A DNA stretch of 64,000 nt from Leuconostoc mesenteroides subsp. mesenteroides (lineage in GTDB: Bacteria; Bacillota; Bacilli; Lactobacillales; Lactobacillaceae): positions 1,101,501 to 1,165,500 of the forward strand of contig CP046062.1 of the NCBI GenBank assembly GCA_009676745.1, given 5' to 3'. The translations under genes and the position numbers were made by a program. Below are positions 17,664-25,251 of the stretch, piece after piece; the first letter of the stretch is position 1; each line of letters opens with the position of its first letter. The notes beneath the pieces were generated by a model. That model searched no databases, was not told the DNA's origin, and saw only the letters and a list, made by a program, of their open reading frames with translations.

Positions 17664-17828
17664 TATAATTAATTCATGAGTTACTTAAAGTAAGCTCATT
17701 TTATTATTGTAATCACTGACAGTTACTACACGTTCCTTCCATGATTAGATAATTGTAACTTACAACTTCATTTATCTGTTTGTCAGCATTGCATTATTTA
17801 GGCACCTTACTAGGTGCCTTTTATTTTG
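17664..17828 (+). ncRNA. Candidate small RNA 1
   Basis: An extended -10 (TGA-TATAAT, -10 at 17664-17669) precedes about 150 nt without a convincing reading frame. It ends in a perfect 7-bp terminator hairpin (AGGCACC/GGTGCCT, 17800-17819) with a T-rich tail. The predicted RNA opens with a long hairpin (ATGAG.TACTT / AAGTA..CTCAT), has CTGACA (17717-17722 region) able to pair with TGTCAG further on, and exposes TTCCTTCC (17733-17740), which resembles an anti-Shine-Dalgarno seed. Boundaries are predicted. Confidence 0.55.
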
Positions 17829-17861
17829 AACAATCCTCGTTTTATTGACTACGGTTTTGGC

Positions 17862-17967
17862 TTGTAACCAGCGTTTGGAGCACTTATAATGAATAATATA
17901 GTTTGGTTAATCTTAAATGAGATAACTTGAACTTTTGTAAAAGCCACTCACCCCCGTGTGGCTTTTT
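17862..17967 (+). ncRNA. Candidate small RNA 2
   Basis: A promoter with -35 TTGTAA (17862-17867), 17-bp spacer and perfect -10 TATAAT (17885-17890) is followed only about 70 nt later by a terminator: AAAAGCCAC (17939-17947) pairs with GTGGCTTTT (17958-17966). The terminator loop is C-rich (TCACCCCCGT), a feature common in Gram-positive regulatory RNAs that bind ribosome binding sites. No reading frame of note is inside. Confidence 0.55.
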
Positions 17968-18085
17968 GTTTTGCAATTTTTGAGGCAGATAGACTGATCA
18001 TTAGAATCAAAATAATTTACAAAGATTATGTACTACGATATGATTAATCCGTAACATTGAATAAACCTCAAGGAGAGCATGTACA

Positions 18086-18316
18086 ATGACAGTTGAAGAA
18101 AAGTTTGATAATACCAAGGACAAGATTGCTGGAAAAGCAAAAGAAATTGAGGGTAGAGTTACTGGTGACAAACAACGGGAGTTGCAAGGTAAGACCCAAA
18201 ACATTTTCGGTAAGGCAAAAGACGCGTTTGTTGATATTAAAGATGCGGCAGAAGAAGCCGTTAAAGATACGATTGATGATTACAAGCAAGATAGCAAAAA
18301 AAATATTGATAAATAA
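18086..18316 (+). CDS. CsbD family stress protein (copy 1)
   Basis: 76-residue highly charged helical protein beginning MTVEEKFDNTKDKIAGKAKEIEGRVTGD, the classic CsbD pattern with repeated K-A-K/D-K steps. Family members are induced by general stress, but their activity is unknown. AAGGAG is 11 nt upstream of the ATG. A paralogue of nearly the same length sits at 33872-34099; this copy has a longer acidic tail (DTIDDYKQDSKKNIDK). It has its own terminator at 18331. Confidence 0.92.
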   Translation: MTVEEKFDNTKDKIAGKAKEIEGRVTGDKQRELQGKTQNIFGKAKDAFVDIKDAAEEAVKDTIDDYKQDSKKNIDK

Positions 18317-18330
18317 ATATACGAGACAGA

Positions 18331-18367
18331 GCGACTGGTTGCAAGTAAAAAATCAGTTGTTTTTTTA
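18331..18367 (+). terminator. Terminator after csbD copy 1
   Basis: GCGACTGGTT pairs (with G-U pairs) with AATCAGTTGT and is followed by T7. Confidence 0.75.
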
Positions 18368-18458
18368 TAAATTATTGAGTGTTTAGTTAGTTGGAAATTA
18401 CATATTTATAGGAAAATTTTAAGTCGAGTTAGGTAGTTTTTTTCTACTTAATAAACAG

Positions 18459-18635
18459 TTGCATTTTCTCATAAAAGCGGGTAATATGATAACAACAACT
18501 AAAGAAGTTATTTGCAGATATATCGTTGGAAAACGGCCAACAGTTTCTACCACGCCCCAAAAGTCGTGACTATCCGCAAATGTTTTTGACGATTCAAAAG
18601 CATTTGTGGATCTCTGTGTCCCAGATGCTTTTTTT
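18459..18635 (+). promoter_or_regulatory. Guanine-class purine riboswitch with promoter and terminator
   Basis: Promoter: TTGCAT (18459-18464), 17 bp, TAATAT (18482-18487). Aptamer 18510-18581: P1 strands ATTTGCAGATA and TATCCGCAAAT, P2 (GTTGG/CCAAC) with a 7-nt loop, the invariant TTTCTACC, and GACTAT, whose C marks guanine rather than adenine specificity. The P1 3' strand is shared with an antiterminator (18577-18606, CAAATG with CATTTG), which in turn competes with the terminator (18598-18635). Predicted outcome: guanine stops transcription of guaB, its paralogue and guaA. Confidence 0.93.
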
Positions 18636-18802
18636 GTGTTTCAAGATGATGGCGGATCCGTTAACAATTGTGTTAGCAAAAAGGCCTGATTAAATTATAT
18701 AAACTACCGCTGAATTTTGTGTTAAAAATTGTCATACCTATTGGGGACAGGTGTGATGACCATACGATAAGGGTAGAATGCATGTTTATTTTGGAGGATC
18801 TT

Positions 18803-19945
18803 ATGCAGAAGTTTAGTTCAAAAAATAAGTTTGTCCCAATGGGATTAACATTTGAAGACGTCAAGTTAGTTGATGACTTGCAGTCAAATGTGACACCTGA
18901 ATCTGTCTCGGTGGACACAACCTTAACGCCTACTTTGAAGCTTAATATTCCATTGCTCTCCGCTGCGATGGATACTGTGACAGAATCACGCTTTGCCATA
19001 GCTTTAGCTAAATTAGGAGGCCTTGGTGTCATCCATAAAAATATGACAATTAGTGCACAGGCCGATGAAGTTCGTAAGGTTAAAATAGCGACGTTCGACC
19101 AAACAGACTTTGCTAATGCAGCTGTTGATGCTGAAGGACACCTGCTTGTCGCTGGTGCTGTTGGTGTAACCAATGATACGGTAGATCGTGTCCGGGCTAT
19201 GGTTGAAGCAGGAGTTGATGCAATTGTGCTAGATTCCGCACATGGACATTCTGAGGGTGTTCTCCGTAAGGTGTCTGAGGTGAGGTCGACTTTCCCTAAT
19301 CTGAATATTATTGCCGGAAATATTGCAACTCAAGAAGGTGCTGCTGCATTATACGATGCGGGCGCTGATGTTGTTAAAATTGGCATTGGCCCTGGATCAA
19401 TTTGTACCACACGTGTGGTTGCCGGTATTGGTGTACCACAAGTTTCTGCTATTCGTGCAGCCGCCCTTGAAGCAGCTGCGCGTGGCAAGAAGATTATTGC
19501 CGATGGCGGTGTTAAAACATCATTGGATATTGTTAAAGCAATATCAGCCGGTGGAAATGCGGTAATGCTTGGATCGATGTTTTCTGGAACAGAAGAAACA
19601 CCGGGCGAGGTATTTGAGGACAACGGTCAAAAGTATAAAACATATCGAGGTATGGGTTCAATTGCTGCGATGGAAAACGGTTCAAAGGATCGTTACTTCC
19701 AAGGGGAAGTGAACGAAGCTAAAAAGATGGTACCGGAAGGTATTGAAGCCCGTGTTACATATAAAGGCGATTTGACAACCGTTTTGAATGCTATGTTAGC
19801 AGATATACATAATAAAATGGCACAATTAGGAGAAGCAACGATCGATGATTTAGTTAATCATGAGCATATCGAACGTGATAGCGAAGTGTTTGATTTCGAA
19901 GCAGCGACAGACAAGCAAAAGCCTGTTATTGCTGCCCAATTCTAA
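18803..19945 (+). CDS. guaB: IMP dehydrogenase, CBS-less form
   Basis: Oxidises IMP to XMP with NAD in guanine nucleotide synthesis. The true start is ATG 18803 with TTGGAGG 6 nt upstream (28 codons after a longer open frame). It has 380 residues instead of about 490 because the regulatory CBS pair is absent between the first strands and KMTISAQADEVRKV. The catalytic loop GIGPGSICTTR has Cys201; DSAHGH, ADGGV, and flap residues YRGMGSIAAM and KDRYFQ are intact, so it should be active. It heads the operon under the guanine riboswitch. Confidence 0.96.
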   Translation: MQKFSSKNKFVPMGLTFEDVKLVDDLQSNVTPESVSVDTTLTPTLKLNIPLLSAAMDTVTESRFAIALAKLGGLGVIHKNMTISAQADEVRKVKIATFDQTDFANAAVDAEGHLLVAGAVGVTNDTVDRVRAMVEAGVDAIVLDSAHGHSEGVLRKVSEVRSTFPNLNIIAGNIATQEGAAALYDAGADVVKIGIGPGSICTTRVVAGIGVPQVSAIRAAALEAAARGKKIIADGGVKTSLDIVKAISAGGNAVMLGSMFSGTEETPGEVFEDNGQKYKTYRGMGSIAAMENGSKDRYFQGEVNEAKKMVPEGIEARVTYKGDLTTVLNAMLADIHNKMAQLGEATIDDLVNHEHIERDSEVFDFEAATDKQKPVIAAQF

Positions 19946-19987
19946 TTATCCTTGTAAATAATAGTTCAATTATCTTTGGAGAAAATC

Positions 19988-20974
19988 ATGTCTGAAAATA
20001 CAGAGTTCATAGGTCTTGGCTACGATCAAGTTTTGTTAGTACCAGGAGCCTCAAATGTTTTACCATATAGTGTTACCTTACGTACACAACTGTCAGAAAA
20101 TTTTAAATTAAATATACCGCTTATTTCAGAGGCCTTTGGTCCGGAAACAGATACACGTGTTGCACCCACAGCTTTGAATGGTGGGTTAGGTGTTGTTGCT
20201 GAGCAAGAAGATTTGTCAAAACAAGTGGCTAGTTTACAACAAATTAAGGAAACACTCGTTGACACCGAAAAATATCCTAATGCTTTGGTTGATTCACAGA
20301 ATCGTTTACGTGTAGCAGCTGAAGTATGGTTAGTAGAAGGTGCAGAAGCTCGTGTTGCTGCATTGGTTACTGCAGGAGCAGATGCTATATTCTTTTATTT
20401 GCATGAAGCACTGGCTAAAAATACACGTGATCTTATCAAGCAAATACGACAAGCATATCCAGAGTTGTTCATCGCTGTTGGTGTTGTTGAAAATCAAAGC
20501 ATTGCTGCTGCATTATATGAAGCAGGAGCGGATACAATACTTGCAGGACGTTCAGTTGAATCATCATTACCAAACGACATTACCTACCCATTCTTAACAG
20601 TCACAATGAACATTGCAGATGTGGCAGCTGCTTATGACAATAAATCAGTCATTGCTGTTGGTGGTATTCATTATTCGGGTGACGTTGTTAAAGCGATTGC
20701 GGCTGGTGCAGATGCAACAATGGTATCAGATCTATTAAAAGGATCAGTATTGGAATCTGACGGTTCGTTTAAAGAAGGAGACATGTCAATTGATGATGCA
20801 ATCTTTCAAACTGATGGTGGATTACGCGCCGGAATGGGTTATACGGGTTCACAAACAATTGAAAGCCTAAAATTGAATGCTAAGATTGTTCAAATAACAG
20901 ATAATGGTTTGCGTGAATCACATCCGCATGATGTTGAAATTACTAAACAAGCGCCTAACTACGCGAAAGGATAA
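19988..20974 (+). CDS. IMPDH/GMP reductase family paralogue lacking catalytic residues
   Basis: 328 residues from ATG 19988 (GGAG 6 nt upstream). It aligns along its length with the guaB product next to it: GLGYDQVLLVPG against GLTFEDVKLVDD, KLNIPLISEAF against KLNIPLLSAAM, GADTILAGRS against GADVVKIGIG. The catalytic cysteine loop GPGSICTTR is replaced by a cysteine-free SVESSLPN, DSAHGH by FYLHEA, and SMFSGTEE by DLLKGSVL. It therefore looks like a pseudoenzyme. It sits between guaB and guaA (3 bp before guaA) in the riboswitch operon, which suggests a regulatory or structural role in guanine synthesis. That role is inference. Confidence 0.85.
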   Translation: MSENTEFIGLGYDQVLLVPGASNVLPYSVTLRTQLSENFKLNIPLISEAFGPETDTRVAPTALNGGLGVVAEQEDLSKQVASLQQIKETLVDTEKYPNALVDSQNRLRVAAEVWLVEGAEARVAALVTAGADAIFFYLHEALAKNTRDLIKQIRQAYPELFIAVGVVENQSIAAALYEAGADTILAGRSVESSLPNDITYPFLTVTMNIADVAAAYDNKSVIAVGGIHYSGDVVKAIAAGADATMVSDLLKGSVLESDGSFKEGDMSIDDAIFQTDGGLRAGMGYTGSQTIESLKLNAKIVQITDNGLRESHPHDVEITKQAPNYAKG

Positions 20975-20977
20975 GCA

Positions 20978-22522
20978 ATGGTTGACAAACTTGATAAAGT
21001 CTTAGTTTTAGACTATGGAAGCCAATATAATCAATTAATCACACGACGTATACGTGAAATGGGTGTGTTCTCAGAACTTAAATCACGTAATATGACTGCC
21101 GAAGAAATCAAGTCTTATAATCCTAAGGCTATCATCTTGTCTGGTGGTCCTAAGTCGGTTTATGAGGAAAATGCTTTTACCATTGATAGTGAGATATTCA
21201 ATTTAGATATTCCAGTGTTGGGTGTATGCTATGGTATGCAACTAATGGCGCAAGAGTTGGGCGGCAAAGTTGAAGCTAATCCAGGTAACGGTGAATTTGG
21301 ACAAACCGTCTTACAACAAACTGAGGCTGCTGGACGATTATTAGCTGATACACCAGCATCACAAACGGTTTTGATGAGCCATTCAGATAATGTCATTGAA
21401 TTACCTGAAGGGTTTAAAGTAATTGGCGGCTCAGATAAAACACCAATCGCTGCTATTGCTAACGAAGAGCGTCGCTTGTATGGCGTTCAGTTCCACGCAG
21501 AAACGACCTTGTCAGAAAATGGTAAGCAAATTTTAACCAATTTTGTTAAAAATATTGCTGAAGCAGAATCTAACTGGGACATGAGTGGATTTATTGATGA
21601 ACAAATTCAAAAAATTCGCGAAACTGTAGGTGACAAAAAGGTACTGCTTGGACTATCGGGCGGTGTTGATTCATCCGTTGTCGGTGTTTTGTTGCACCGC
21701 GCGATAGGTGACCAATTGACATCTATATTTGTGGATCATGGTTTGCTCCGTAAAAACGAAGCAGACCAAGTAATGACAATGTTAGGTGGTAAGTTTGGAT
21801 TAAACATCATCAAAGTTGATGCCCAAGAACGTTTTTTGGATAAATTGGCTGGTGTTTCGGAGCCTGAACAAAAGCGAAAGATTATTGGAAATGAGTTTAT
21901 CCAAGTTTTCAATGACGAGGCTAAAAAATTAGACGGTATTGAATTCTTAGCACAAGGCACGCTATATACTGATGTGATTGAATCTGGTACCGATACGGCG
22001 CAAACAATTAAGTCACATCATAACGTTGGTGGTTTACCAGAAGATATGCAATTCCAGCTAATTGAGCCACTTAACACATTGTTTAAGGATGAGGTTCGTG
22101 AACTAGGCGAAAAGTTGAATATGCCACATGAAATGGTCTGGCGCCAACCATTCCCTGGTCCAGGATTAGGTATTCGTATCCTAGGAGATATCACTGAAGA
22201 TAAGTTAGAAATCGTACGTGATTCTGATTGGATTTTGCGTGATGAAATTGCTAAAGCTGGTCTAGAAGGAGACATATGGCAATACTTTACAGTATTGACT
22301 GGTGTCCGTTCAGTTGGTGTCATGGGTGATTATCGTACTTACGATTATACGATAGCAATCCGTGCCATTACTTCTGTCGATGGTATGACAGCTGATTTTG
22401 CACGTATACCTTGGGAATTATTGCAAAAAATATCGGCTCGTATTGTCAATGAAGTTGGTCATATTAACCGCGTCGTGTATGATATTACGGCTAAGCCACC
22501 GGCGACTGTTGAGTGGGAATAG
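20978..22522 (+). CDS. guaA: GMP synthase (glutamine-hydrolysing)
   Basis: Converts XMP to GMP using glutamine and ATP. At 514 residues it is full length. The N-terminal class I amidotransferase has Cys in GVCYGMQ and the His/Glu pair in FHAETT; the ATP pyrophosphatase has the PP-loop LSGGVDSSV; the C-terminal dimer domain ends [18 protein letters not shown] is 8 nt upstream and the gene follows its neighbour by 3 bp. The last codons GAG TGG GAA TAG form the attachment site of the mobile element that follows. Confidence 0.98.
   Translation: MVDKLDKVLVLDYGSQYNQLITRRIREMGVFSELKSRNMTAEEIKSYNPKAIILSGGPKSVYEENAFTIDSEIFNLDIPVLGVCYGMQLMAQELGGKVEANPGNGEFGQTVLQQTEAAGRLLADTPASQTVLMSHSDNVIELPEGFKVIGGSDKTPIAAIANEERRLYGVQFHAETTLSENGKQILTNFVKNIAEAESNWDMSGFIDEQIQKIRETVGDKKVLLGLSGGVDSSVVGVLLHRAIGDQLTSIFVDHGLLRKNEADQVMTMLGGKFGLNIIKVDAQERFLDKLAGVSEPEQKRKIIGNEFIQVFNDEAKKLDGIEFLAQGTLYTDVIESGTDTAQTIKSHHNVGGLPEDMQFQLIEPLNTLFKDEVRELGEKLNMPHEMVWRQPFPGPGLGIRILGDITEDKLEIVRDSDWILRDEIAKAGLEGDIWQYFTVLTGVRSVGVMGDYRTYDYTIAIRAITSVDGMTADFARIPWELLQKISARIVNEVGHINRVVYDITAKPPATVEWE
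22509..22522 (+). repeat. attL, 14-bp direct repeat in the guaA 3' end
   Basis: TTGAGTGGGAATAG, encoding the last residues EWE and the stop of guaA. Identical copy at 32692-32705; flanking bases differ (ACTG before here, CCTA before the other). Confidence 0.9.
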
Positions 22523-22611
22523 CAGATAACCTTAAGTTGAAGCCATAACATTGATTTAACAACATTTTGGTTGTAGTAAAACGGGTCGATTTGTGTGATA
22601 TTTAGTGGGCA

Positions 22612-22635
22612 CCCCACCAAATTCACCACCAAATA
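22612..22635 (+). repeat. Tandem 12-bp repeats, candidate integrase arm sites (left)
   Basis: CCCCACCAAATT followed directly by CACCACCAAATA, about 90 bp inside attL. The same motif in the same orientation and spacing occurs at 32612-32635 near the other end, fitting arm-type sites for the integrase N-terminal domain. Confidence 0.6.
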
Positions 22636-22638
22636 AAG

Positions 22639-22668
22639 ACGTTGTTACGAAAGTAACAACGTTTTTTT
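22639..22668 (+). terminator. Terminator inside the left end of the element
   Basis: ACGTTGTTAC-GAAA-GTAACAACGT, a perfect 10-bp stem with a stable GAAA tetraloop and T-run. It supplies a new end for the gua operon after insertion. The rest of 22523-22824 holds only the arm sites and the following promoter. Confidence 0.95.
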
Positions 22669-22750
22669 GTTATCAAAGATAGAATTAAAATTTGGATAAT
22701 ATATATTGATTGTCTTTTTTTATAAAAAAAGCAGATAAGGTTGACTAAAT

Positions 22751-22779
22751 TTGACAAAAATCGGTTTATGTAGTATAAT
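22751..22779 (+). promoter_or_regulatory. Consensus promoter of the cargo module
   Basis: TTGACA (22751-22756), 17-bp spacer, TATAAT (22774-22779): both boxes match consensus exactly. It drives the two-gene module starting at 22825. Confidence 0.9.
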
Positions 22780-22824
22780 TAATGTATAATTTCAATGAAA
22801 AATATAAACAGATAGGACAGTTTA

Positions 22825-23514
22825 ATGAGTGAATATAAACATTGTAAAACAGACTTTGATGATATTAGTAAATTAACATCGGCCGCTTTAACAGATAGTC
22901 ATAGTGATAGAGAAGCTTTGCATCAACAAATGGAAACAGGAACTTTTAATTGTGAAAAGCAAATGATGTGGGATTTTTTGTATCAGGATGTTTTTGAGGC
23001 TGGAAAAAAATTGAATTTTGAGTCTTTTCATATAACGCGCGGTCCACTGTGGACACTGACAGCTGTTTTGAACACTACTACAGGTGAACTGTTTTTGTTT
23101 ATGAAAAAGCAGAATGTGTTGGTGAGTTTACAGAAGCCAACACACTATTTATCACAATTAACCTCCATTTTTAATAAGGATTTTGATACTCTTGAAAATA
23201 GTTCTGTCCTGTTAAACGTAATTCAAGATGATTATGAAGATTTAAAAAATTCAGTAGCTGAAATTTTGGGCGAACGATATGAAAGAGTATCGAGTGTTTT
23301 TGTAATTGAATTAGATTTGAAAGATAAAATTGGGCAGCTGGTAACAATAAATTCACAGCAAGAAATTGTAGATGAAGAACTGATAACTATAATTGAAAAT
23401 ACTGAAGAGGCTGCTTCAATTGATAATTCTCAGCTAAAGCCAAATAATAATCAGTTTTCTCAAGGTATTGGTTTAAAACTAAAAAAGGTTGCTATAGAAA
23501 AGGAAACAAAATAA
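22825..23514 (+). CDS. Unknown protein partnered with an ImmA/IrrE peptidase (possibly DUF5986-like)
   Basis: 229-residue soluble protein; ATG 22825 lies 13 nt after GATAGGA. The first 110 residues have aromatic-rich strands (EKQMMWDFLYQDVFEAGK, FHITRGPLWTLTAVLNTTTGELFLFMKKQ), the middle is acidic and helical, and the tail (about 185-229) is low complexity with Asn and Gln. It vaguely recalls DUF5986 proteins found beside XRE-ImmA genes, but I am not sure. The next gene starts 3 bp after its stop and both share a consensus promoter, so they form a unit. Function unknown; toxin, substrate or partner of the peptidase are all possible. Confidence 0.7.
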   Translation: MSEYKHCKTDFDDISKLTSAALTDSHSDREALHQQMETGTFNCEKQMMWDFLYQDVFEAGKKLNFESFHITRGPLWTLTAVLNTTTGELFLFMKKQNVLVSLQKPTHYLSQLTSIFNKDFDTLENSSVLLNVIQDDYEDLKNSVAEILGERYERVSSVFVIELDLKDKIGQLVTINSQQEIVDEELITIIENTEEAASIDNSQLKPNNNQFSQGIGLKLKKVAIEKETK

Positions 23515-23517
23515 ATT

Positions 23518-24675
23518 ATGTTTAATGGGAATCGTTTGAAGGAAGCTAGAAATTTTTGTAGATTATCTATAACTGAGCTTGCAAGTAAAATAGGAGTAAC
23601 AAAACAGATGATTTCGAAATATGAAACGGGAAAATCTGAGCCTAGTTCTGAAACAATGTTCAAAATTATTCAATCATTGAAATTTCCAAATAGTTTTTTT
23701 GTTACGGATGATTCTAAGATTACTATCTCAAACAATGAAACCTTTTTTCGCTCCAGATTTACTGCCACACAAAAACAAAAGTCACCAACTGAAACAATCA
23801 AGAACGTTGCATATATGTATCGCGATTTTTTGGAAGATTATATTGATTTTCCTACAACAAAAAAAATTAAGCTTGATGAAGGTGTGGACGCTGAGTTAGC
23901 TTCTGAATTATTAAGAAGTGAATGGGCACTAGATCAATTGCCTATTTATAACATGGTAAATTTACTTGAAGTGAAAGGATTTGTAATAGCAACTATTCCG
24001 GATTATTTGGACAAAGTAGATGCTTTTAGCGGACTTGAAGTAATAAATGGAAAAGAATATTATATTATATTTATTGACAAAAAGAACACAAACTTCTTTC
24101 GTAACCAATTTACGGTAGCGCATGAATTAGGGCATTACATTTTGCATTCAGAAAATATCGACCCTTTGGAATTAAATCATGAAGAGTATAAACAAATGGA
24201 GCAAGAAGCAAATGATTTTGCTTCAGCATTTTTAATGCCTGCTTTGGAATTTAGTAAAGACGTAGAGGTTTTAGGCTATGTCAGAAGTGTAGATCAATTA
24301 ATTCATTTAAAAACTAAATATCATGTTTCCCTTGGTGCTATTATAATGCGTATAAAAAAGTTAAAACTTTGGGGATTAGATGATGTTGTTCGCTTGCAAA
24401 AACAAATGAGTTCAAAGGGTTACAGAAAACAAGAACCGTTGGATAAAGATAGAGAATTGGCTTTGCCTCAGAGTTTGTGGGAAGGTTCAGAATTATTGGT
24501 AAAAAATAATGTTGTTGAAGCTAGTAGTATAGCCGATATGATTAATAATAAATTCAAAAAAGAGTATCCAACGAATTTAATAGAAAATGTAGTTAATCTT
24601 CCTGATGGATATTTAAATAAAGGAGAATCAATGCAAGATAAACTAAGCTTGAAAAAGCTAATTGATGTTATGTGA
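23518..24675 (+). CDS. XRE-family regulator fused to ImmA/IrrE metallopeptidase
   Basis: 385 residues. Residues 1-60 are a helix-turn-helix (RLKEARNFCRLSITELASKIGVTKQMISKYETGKSEPS). The central domain has the zinc motif HELGH (202-206) with downstream EQEANDFASAFLMP, the COG2856 ImmA/IrrE signature, and a C-terminal winged or helical part follows. In ICEBs1 and Deinococcus such peptidases cleave repressors; XRE-COG2856 pairs have also been predicted as toxin-antitoxin systems. Here it is coupled to the unknown gene 3 bp upstream and convergent with a separate XRE repressor. GGA is about 9 nt upstream of the ATG. Confidence 0.92.
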   Translation: MFNGNRLKEARNFCRLSITELASKIGVTKQMISKYETGKSEPSSETMFKIIQSLKFPNSFFVTDDSKITISNNETFFRSRFTATQKQKSPTETIKNVAYMYRDFLEDYIDFPTTKKIKLDEGVDAELASELLRSEWALDQLPIYNMVNLLEVKGFVIATIPDYLDKVDAFSGLEVINGKEYYIIFIDKKNTNFFRNQFTVAHELGHYILHSENIDPLELNHEEYKQMEQEANDFASAFLMPALEFSKDVEVLGYVRSVDQLIHLKTKYHVSLGAIIMRIKKLKLWGLDDVVRLQKQMSSKGYRKQEPLDKDRELALPQSLWEGSELLVKNNVVEASSIADMINNKFKKEYPTNLIENVVNLPDGYLNKGESMQDKLSLKKLIDVM

Positions 24676-24702
24676 TTTTCTGATATATTTTGAAATGATA
24701 CT

Positions 24703-24739
24703 AAAAAGGCCACAAATTGATAAAAATGTGGCCTTTTTT
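24703..24739. terminator. Bidirectional terminator between the peptidase and XRE genes
   Basis: AAAAAGGCCACA paired with TGTGGCCTTTTTT around a 12-nt loop, between convergent genes. Confidence 0.92.
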
Positions 24740-24744
24740 AGTTC

Positions 24745-25056
24745 TTACTGCTTATCAATATTTTTATTGGACTTTTCAATTGTAGCAATGAACTGTAAAA
24801 TGCTACTGCTTTGTTCAGCTGTTAAACCTCCAAGTTTGAAAGTTAAGTTGTCTGAAAGACCCAAAAGATAGTCAGCAGAAACACCCAAAGTATCACAAAT
24901 CTTAACGAGGGTCTCTACAGAGGGATAGGATGCCGATTGTTCATAAGCTGAAACAGTAGCTTTACTAAGGTCTAAGTGTCTTGACAACTCAAGCTGTGTA
25001 ATATTTTTTGATTTTCTAGCGGCTTTAAGTCTTTCACCAAAAATATCTATTCGCAT
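24745..25056 (-). CDS. XRE-family transcriptional repressor of the element
   Basis: 103-residue DNA-binding protein. Residues 7-62 form a typical helix-turn-helix (RLKAARKSKNITQLELSRHLDLSKATVSAYEQSASYPS) followed by SADYLLGLSDN, and a short helical tail. GGAGGT lies 9 nt upstream of the ATG at 25056. It faces the peptidase gene and is divergent from a membrane protein gene. The intervening region carries a palindromic operator (25094-25112) overlapping promoters in both directions, so autoregulation is likely. It could be the repressor cleaved by the adjacent ImmA protein, by analogy with ImmR-ImmA; this is not shown. Confidence 0.92.
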   Translation of the reverse strand: MRIDIFGERLKAARKSKNITQLELSRHLDLSKATVSAYEQSASYPSVETLVKICDTLGVSADYLLGLSDNLTFKLGGLTAEQSSSILQFIATIEKSNKNIDKQ

Positions 25057-25087
25057 ATTAATTTACCTCCACAAATTCTAACAAATA

Positions 25088-25127
25088 TAGGTACTTGTAT
25101 AGATAGTACAAGGTAAGTGCTATATTG
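25088..25127. promoter_or_regulatory. Operator with overlapping divergent promoters
   Basis: Perfect inverted repeat CTTGTA-N7-TACAAG (25094-25112). On the minus strand TTGTAC, 16 bp and TATATT form the XRE promoter. On the plus strand an extended -10 TGC-TATATT lies about 20 bp after TTGTAT. The repeat overlaps both -35 regions, as expected of a cI-like switch. Confidence 0.7.
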
Positions 25128-25251
25128 ATCTTTATGATTTAATATGCTAATATTATTATTGCAAAATGAGATAAAGAAAATAGCGAAATAGTAGCTGCGC
25201 TAATTATCAAGAAAAGCGTTAAATTAAAAATTATTTGTGGAGAAGAAAATA

